Assembly (NCBI GenBank): GCA_002339265.1 | Contig: DDKG01000010.1 | Span: 1-17,323 of the forward strand | DNA length: 17,323 nucleotides | Direction of reading: 5' to 3' | From: Massilia sp. UBA2604 | Lineage (GTDB): Bacteria > Pseudomonadota > Gammaproteobacteria > Burkholderiales > Burkholderiaceae_D | Part shown: piece by piece, positions 13,362 through 17,323 of the stretch | How the letters are laid out: each line of letters starts with the position of its first letter | Numbering within the stretch: position 1 is the first letter of the stretch | Position numbers and translations under genes: made by a program | Notes under the pieces: generated by a model | The model's input: only the letters and a program-made list of their open reading frames with translations | Databases searched by the model: none | What the model was told of the DNA's origin: nothing

Positions 13362-14882
13362 GTGCCGTCCCTTACCCCCGCTTACCTGAAGATCAACCTG
13401 CTGGCCGGCCTGACCGTCGCGCTGGCCCTGGTGCCCGAGGCGATCGCCTTCGCCCTGGTCGCCCACCTGTCCCCGCTCACCGGCCTGTATGCGGCGGTGA
13501 TCGTCGCTTTTATTACCTCCGCGTTTGGCGGCCGGCCCGGCATGATCTCGGCCGCCGCCGGTTCGCTGGCGGTGGTGATGGTGGCGCTGGTGGTCCAGCA
13601 TGGCGCGCAATACCTGCTGGCCGCCGTGGTGCTGATGGGCGTGCTGCAACTGCTGTTCGCCGCCGCGCGCCTCGGTAAATTCATTCGCATGGTGCCGCAT
13701 CCGGTGATGCTCGGCTTCGTCAACGGCCTGGCGCTGGTGATCTTCCTGGCCCAGTTCAACCACTTCAAGGAGCCGGGCCCGGATGGCGCGGTAGAGTGGA
13801 TGGCCGCGCCCGCGCTGGCGGTCATGGCCGGCATCATCGTCGTCACGATGGCGGTGATCTACCTGACCCCGCGCCTCACGAAAGCGGTGCCGTCGACGCT
13901 GGTCGGGATCCTGGTCGCCAGCGTCGGCTGCGCGCTGCTCGGCATCGAGACCAAGACCGTGGGCGACCTCGGCTCGATTGCCGGCGGCCTGCCGAATTTC
14001 GCGCTGCCCGACGTGCCGTGGAACCTGGAGACGCTGCGCATCGTGTTCCCTTACGCCCTCGTGATGGCCGGCGTCGGCCTGATCGAGTCGCTGCTCACGC
14101 TGACCCTGATCGACGAGATCACCGACACCCGCGGCCAGCCGAACCGCGAGTCGCTGGCGCTGGGCGCCGCCAATGTCGTCAGCGGCGTGTTCGGCGGCAT
14201 GGGCGGCTGCGCGCTGATCGGCCAGAGCATGATCAACGTGAACAGCGGCGCCACCGGCCGCCTGTCGGGCATCGCGGCGGCGCTGTTCCTGCTGGCCTTC
14301 ATCCTGTTCGGCTCCAGCTGGATCGAGGCGATCCCGCTGGCTGCGCTGGTCGGCGTGATGTTCGTGGTGTGCGAAAAGACCTTCGAGTGGGGCACGTTCC
14401 GCCTGGTGGGACGAGTCCCGCGCGCCGACGTGTTCGTGATCGTGCTGGTGGCGGGCATCACCCTGGTGTTCGACCTGGCCGTGGCGGTGATCGCCGGCGT
14501 GATCGTGTCGGCGCTGGTGTTCGCCTGGCAGCACGCCAAGCAGGTACGGGCCGCCGTCTCGCACGACGAGCAGGGCTGGAAGGTCTATGCGCTGGAGGGC
14601 ACGCTGTTCTTCGCCTCGGTGACGCCGTTCCAGGCGCTGTTCGCGCCGAAGGACGATCCGCAGGACGTGGTGATCGACTTCATGCGCGCGCGCGTGGTCG
14701 ACCACTCGGCGATCCAGGCGATCGACGCGCTGGCCGAGCGCTATCGCCTGCAGGGCAAGCGCCTGCACCTGCGCCACCTGAGCCCGGACTGCCGCGAGCT
14801 GCTGGAAAAGGCGCAGGGGATGGTCGAGGTAAACCTGGTGGAAGACCCGCGCTACCGGGTCGCTGACGACAAGCTGGCGTGA
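13362..14882 (+). CDS. SulP family anion transporter with STAS domain
   Basis: 506 residues from a GTG at 13362, with GGAG (13353-13356) five bases before it. The membrane domain (about 1-390) opens with INLLAGLTVALALVPEAIAFALVA, the SulP signature segment, followed by LTGLYAAVIVAFITSAFGGRPGMISAAAGS. The C-terminal STAS domain (about 400-495) contains VIDFMRARVVDHSAIQAIDA. SulP proteins carry sulfate, bicarbonate or other anions across the inner membrane, usually by H+ or Na+ symport. The EAIAFALVA segment and short length resemble the BicA-like bicarbonate branch as much as sulfate permeases, and no sulfur-assimilation gene is nearby, so the substrate is open. It ends 13 bases before the convergent DUF1841 stop. 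Confidence 0.9.
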   Translation: MPSLTPAYLKINLLAGLTVALALVPEAIAFALVAHLSPLTGLYAAVIVAFITSAFGGRPGMISAAAGSLAVVMVALVVQHGAQYLLAAVVLMGVLQLLFAAARLGKFIRMVPHPVMLGFVNGLALVIFLAQFNHFKEPGPDGAVEWMAAPALAVMAGIIVVTMAVIYLTPRLTKAVPSTLVGILVASVGCALLGIETKTVGDLGSIAGGLPNFALPDVPWNLETLRIVFPYALVMAGVGLIESLLTLTLIDEITDTRGQPNRESLALGAANVVSGVFGGMGGCALIGQSMINVNSGATGRLSGIAAALFLLAFILFGSSWIEAIPLAALVGVMFVVCEKTFEWGTFRLVGRVPRADVFVIVLVAGITLVFDLAVAVIAGVIVSALVFAWQHAKQVRAAVSHDEQGWKVYALEGTLFFASVTPFQALFAPKDDPQDVVIDFMRARVVDHSAIQAIDALAERYRLQGKRLHLRHLSPDCRELLEKAQGMVEVNLVEDPRYRVADDKLA

Positions 14883-14887
14883 ATTTC

Positions 14888-14917
14888 GCGCCGGCTCACG
14901 CGAACGCGCGCCGGCGC
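14888..14917. terminator. GC-rich hairpin at the convergent SulP / DUF1841 gene ends
   Basis: GCGCCGGC (14888-14895) pairs with GCCGGCGC (14910-14917) across a 14-base loop, starting five bases after the SulP stop. The hairpin overlaps the last codons of the convergent DUF1841 gene. Neither side has a proper T tract, so it would be a weak or Rho-assisted terminator at best. Confidence 0.35.
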
Positions 14918-15324
14918 ACGCATTCGATATAGGCCTCGGTATCCGGCGGCACGCCGTTGCGCTGCGAGGCCCAGATCATCTCGCCCAGGCACTCCATGAT
15001 TTCGTGATGGGCGTCGTGCTCGCCGCGCCGGGCCACCAGGGCATCGTGGGCGGCGCGGATGCCGCGCGGCTGGTCGATCGAGATCTGTTCGGCGATCGAC
15101 AGGTGCATCGACAGGTGCAGGAAGGGATTCGGCTTGCCGCCCTCGACCGAATAGTCGGCCGCGATCGCCGCTTCGACGTCCTCGAACTCGCCGTGATATT
15201 CGGGATGCTGGACGATCCAGTCGACCGCGATGGCGTCCATCGGCGTCAGGATTTCCCCTTTGCGGTGCTTGCTGTAGGCTTCGCAGAAGAAGCGACGCAC
15301 GTCGTGCGAGGACGGAGTAAACAT
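14896..15324 (-). CDS. DUF1841 family protein
   Basis: 142 residues from the ATG at 15324, where MFTPSSHDVRRFF matches the usual DUF1841 N-terminus (MF.PS...VR.FF); an in-frame ATG at 15339 would add five residues. Neither has a Shine-Dalgarno sequence. Conserved stretches: LTPMDAIAVDWIVQHPEYH, NPFLHLSMHLSIAEQISIDQP with regularly spaced His residues, and HDAHHEIMECLGEMIWASQRNG. The His/Glu-rich helices (HLSMHL, HDAHHEIME) could bind metal, but no function is established. Soluble, cytoplasmic. A candidate promoter (15358-15386) lies just upstream within the end of the protease gene and its 3' hairpin, so it may be transcribed on its own. Confidence 0.9.
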   Translation of the reverse strand: MFTPSSHDVRRFFCEAYSKHRKGEILTPMDAIAVDWIVQHPEYHGEFEDVEAAIAADYSVEGGKPNPFLHLSMHLSIAEQISIDQPRGIRAAHDALVARRGEHDAHHEIMECLGEMIWASQRNGVPPDTEAYIECVRRRAFA

Positions 15325-15351
15325 GGTGGAATGCGGCATCAAGGGAAGGGA

Positions 15352-15376
15352 GCCGGCATTGTAGCGCGATGCCGGC
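15352..15376. terminator. 8-bp perfect hairpin after the aspartic protease gene
   Basis: GCCGGCAT (15352-15359) and ATGCCGGC (15369-15376) flank a nine-base loop, beginning six bases after the protease stop codon on the minus strand. What follows is TCCCTTCCCTTG, pyrimidine-rich rather than a T run. It may terminate or attenuate the protease transcript. The -10 of the next gene's candidate promoter lies in the same bases. Confidence 0.4.
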
Positions 15377-15386
15377 CTGCCGTCAG
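15358..15386 (-). promoter_or_regulatory. Candidate promoter for the DUF1841 gene
   Basis: On the minus strand CTGACG (15386-15381) and TACAAT (15363-15358) are 17 bases apart, matching TTGACA at four and TATAAT at five of six positions. Transcription would start near 15351, giving a leader of about 27 bases to the ATG at 15324, or about 12 to that at 15339. Confidence 0.45.
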
Positions 15387-16888
15387 GGCGCCGCGTCCGT
15401 GCCCGTGCCGGCCCCCTGGTATTGTTCGCGCATCGACTTGCAATCCTTCGGCAGGGCGAGGCTGGCCGGCTTGCCCAGTGTTTCCTCGTGCAGCTGGACC
15501 AGGTTGGCGGCAAGGCAGGCGCGCGCCGACGTATCGGATGCCGCCAGCAGCTTGGCCGCATCGATCTTGCCGGTAAAGTAATCGACCACAGGGCGTGGCC
15601 AGTCCTTCCCCTCCTTTAAGCGCTGTTCCAGCTCGGCGCGGGCCTGCGGGTCGCCGGCGCGCAACTGGGCCAGGTAGAGCCACAGGGCGCCGTTGCGGCC
15701 GGTATGTCCCTCGCCCAGGCTGGCGCGCAGGTGCGTGGCCGCCTGCTCGGGCTTGCCCTGCACCAGCATCCGCACGCCCAGCGACAGGTTCGCCTCGCGG
15801 TGACCCAGCGCCGCCGCCCGTTCCATATAGCCGGCCGCGGCGGCCGGGTCCTTGTTCTTGCTGCGCTCGGAGACTGCCATGCCCGCCATCGTGTACCAGG
15901 CGTCGGCATTGCCGGCCTCGGCCTCCTGGCGCATCCAGGGCCTGACCTCGCGCCGCGAATCGAAAGGCTGGCCGCCGAGATAGGACACGTACAGCTTGCC
16001 CTGGCTCATGGCGAACAGCACGCGGTGCGCGCGCAGGAAGTCGACGCCCAGCAGCACGTCGACGCTCAGCTGGCTGTCGATCACGTCGAATTCGGGATCG
16101 TGGACGGTGGCGTCGCCGATCTTGAAGGTATCGGCCCTGGCGATCCAGGCGCCCACCGGCTGCCTGCCGACGCCGTGGGCATTGGCCACGCGCTGCGCGC
16201 GCGGGCCATCGAGGTCGATGCCGGCGCGATGCGCCGCGCGGCTGGTGATGGTGGTGATCGATGCGCCGCTGTCGATCATGGCGCTCAGGCGAGTACCGTT
16301 GATGTAGACGAAGAACTGCGGGTTCGCCGTCAGCTCGTCGTGATGGCGGAACGGGATCACGCTCGCGTTCCGGTCCCAGTAGGCCAGCCAGGTGGCGCCG
16401 CAGCGTTGAGGGCGGAAGAAGCGCAGCTCCTTGGTGGCCAGCGAGAACTCGAGGTCGCTCTGCAGCAGGAAGGCGGCGCCGACGATGGCGTCGAACGGCG
16501 GCGTGAACGAGGTTTCGCCGACCACCTCCAGATACAGGTCACGGGCGCGCACCGGCCCGACGACGAACTCCGCCACCTTCGCATCGTACAGCCGCGACTT
16601 GCCCGCCACGCCCTGGACGTAGCGGCCGGTGGAGCGCTGGGTCAGGCCGTGGCGCTCGATCCCGGTGCGGGTCAGGTAAGTGACCCCGGCGCCGGTATCG
16701 GGCAGCATGGTGGCGCGCTTGCCGTTGATTTCCCCGGTCATCGTCAGTCCCAGGCCCGAACCGGCATAATGCAGCGGCACCTGCGCTACCTGCAGGAACT
16801 GGCACGACGTTTGAGCCGCGGCATGCAGAGGCAGCAGAAAGAAAAGGGGGGCGAGAAGAACGCTCAGCATTGGGGCAGTAAAAGTCAT
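15383..16888 (-). CDS. Exported two-lobed retropepsin-like aspartic protease with Sel1-like repeats
   Basis: 501 residues from the ATG at 16888. The N-terminus MTFTAPMLSVLLAPLFFLLP, continuing to HAAAQTSC, is a signal peptide (cleavage near residue 25), so the protein is periplasmic or outside. Two retropepsin-like lobes follow. Lobe 1 (about 35-160) has MLPDTGAGVTYL with Asp64, and FDAIVGAAFLL as the second hydrophobic motif. Lobe 2 (about 175-305) has MIDSGASITTI with Asp206, and VDVLLGVDFLR. Each lobe keeps the D-[TS]-G-A signature, so both catalytic aspartates are present in one chain, as in pepsins. The C-terminal third carries Sel1/TPR-like helical repeats (NADAWYTMAGMAVSERS, ALGHREANLSLGVRML) suited to protein contacts. 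Natural substrate unknown. It lies between rppH and the DUF1841 gene on the same strand with no overlap. Confidence 0.85.
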   Translation of the reverse strand: MTFTAPMLSVLLAPLFFLLPLHAAAQTSCQFLQVAQVPLHYAGSGLGLTMTGEINGKRATMLPDTGAGVTYLTRTGIERHGLTQRSTGRYVQGVAGKSRLYDAKVAEFVVGPVRARDLYLEVVGETSFTPPFDAIVGAAFLLQSDLEFSLATKELRFFRPQRCGATWLAYWDRNASVIPFRHHDELTANPQFFVYINGTRLSAMIDSGASITTITSRAAHRAGIDLDGPRAQRVANAHGVGRQPVGAWIARADTFKIGDATVHDPEFDVIDSQLSVDVLLGVDFLRAHRVLFAMSQGKLYVSYLGGQPFDSRREVRPWMRQEAEAGNADAWYTMAGMAVSERSKNKDPAAAAGYMERAAALGHREANLSLGVRMLVQGKPEQAATHLRASLGEGHTGRNGALWLYLAQLRAGDPQARAELEQRLKEGKDWPRPVVDYFTGKIDAAKLLAASDTSARACLAANLVQLHEETLGKPASLALPKDCKSMREQYQGAGTGTDAAP

Positions 16889-17004
16889 GCCCTATTCTAC
16901 GGGGTGGAGTTGCCTGCGAAACAATGCTTTGCGCATGAAATGACGCGCGGGAAGGAAATCCGGCGGAAACGGCGGCATTGGCCACCATTTCCGTCAAGAC
17001 AAAA

Positions 17005-17323
17005 TTACTTGTTTGGCGCCAACACCAGCGATTCCGGACCCGCCGGACTGGCCCCGCCCGCTGCCGTGACCATGTCCTGTGCCGGCTTGGCCGCTTGCGA
17101 ACGGCCATGCGGCTGGCGCAGGTAGCGTGCGCTGTGGCGCCGCTCGCCGTGCTGGCCCCTGGCCGGCCAGGTGACGAAGCGCGACAGTTCCTGCAGGGCG
17201 CGCTGGTAGACGTCGCGCTTGAACTCGATCACGACATCCAGCGGCACCCAGTAATCGTGCCAGCGCCAGGCATCGAATTCGGGGTGATCCGTCAGGCGCA
17301 GATTGACTTCGTTGTCGCGCGCA
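17005..17323 (-). CDS. rppH: RNA pyrophosphohydrolase (Nudix), C-terminal part
   Basis: 106 codons are visible; the gene runs off the right edge. The frame reads [20 protein letters not shown] followed by [18 protein letters not shown], closely matching the end of RppH/NudH (E. coli: PEFDGWRW..YWYP...V..FKRDVYRR). RppH removes pyrophosphate from the 5' end of mRNAs, starting RNase E-dependent decay in the cytoplasm. The Nudix box itself is outside the window. After the conserved end there is a tail of about 55 residues, rich in Arg, Gln, Ala, Gly and Pro ([18 protein letters not shown]), absent from the shorter E. coli enzyme; similar tails are likely in Burkholderiales. The aspartic protease gene starts 116 bases downstream. 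Confidence 0.92.
   Translation of the reverse strand, partial: ARDNEVNLRLTDHPEFDAWRWHDYWVPLDVVIEFKRDVYQRALQELSRFVTWPARGQHGERRHSARYLRQPHGRSQAAKPAQDMVTAAGGASPAGPESLVLAPNK

Noticed and set aside
12870..14777. Long open frame on the minus strand opposite the cytochrome and SulP genes
   Set aside because: It is His/Gln/Arg/Asp-rich without domain structure and mirrors well-supported genes; a typical antisense shadow in GC-rich DNA.
15704..17125. Plus-strand open frame opposite the aspartic protease
   Set aside because: Shadow of a well-supported minus-strand gene with both D-[TS]-G-A motifs; composition is not protein-like.
1..17323. CRISPR array, insertion sequence, integrase, toxin-antitoxin or defence genes
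   Set aside because: No regularly spaced direct repeats, no transposase-like or integrase-like reading frame and no recognised defence or toxin domain were seen on either strand.

Overview
The window looks like chromosomal DNA of a high-GC betaproteobacterium, most likely the Oxalobacteraceae (Massilia/Duganella/Janthinobacterium-like). This is inferred from protein content: a DUF1841 protein, the RppH and ParE sequence types, and a DUF4214 secreted protein ending in FEYEPYG, a tail I associate with that family. No rRNA, tRNA, CRISPR array, transposase or prophage gene was found. The one compositional outlier is about 6.97-9.76 kb, which is visibly more AT-rich than its flanks and carries a secreted metalloprotease gene that is out of frame.

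Layout. 1-71 (-): the first codons of parE (topoisomerase IV subunit B). 137-156: a near-consensus LexA/SOS box. 244-1080 (+): a protein of two degenerate receiver domains. 1147-2148 (+): a class I glutamine amidotransferase-like (PuuD/peptidase C26) hydrolase. 2225-2272: a promoter overlapped by a Fur box, leading into a small uncharacterised gene (2343-2681, +). Its stop codon overlaps the stop of a convergent exported M61 peptidase (2678-4579, -). Upstream of the peptidase on the minus strand are a YbdK-type carboxylate-amine ligase (4661-5788) and a CPA2/Kef-type antiporter (5778-6968) that overlap by 11 bp. A 47-bp imperfect inverted repeat separates the ligase from the peptidase.

6969-7489 is a gene-free, AT-richer stretch with a 31-bp near-perfect palindrome. 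7490-9689 (+) is one Ig-like/metalloprotease/DUF4214 gene split into two reading frames exactly at a run of eight C. 9761-12367 (-) is a tight operon of a MoxR AAA+ ATPase, a GNAT acetyltransferase and a VWA (CoxE-like) protein, the usual MoxR/VWA chaperone pairing with an acetyltransferase between them.

12556-14882 (+): two small exported monohaem cytochromes c in tandem (resembling the two halves of cytochrome c4), then a SulP anion transporter with a STAS domain. 14896-17323 (-): a DUF1841 gene with its own candidate promoter, an exported two-lobed aspartic protease with Sel1-like repeats, and the C-terminal half of rppH, which runs off the window.

Most genes are housekeeping or envelope functions. 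The points most worth following up are the homopolymer-interrupted metalloprotease, the SOS box beside parE, the Fur-controlled small gene, the antiporter/ligase coupling, the two strong inverted repeats and the single-chain two-lobed aspartic protease. I saw no complete new defence or mobile system.
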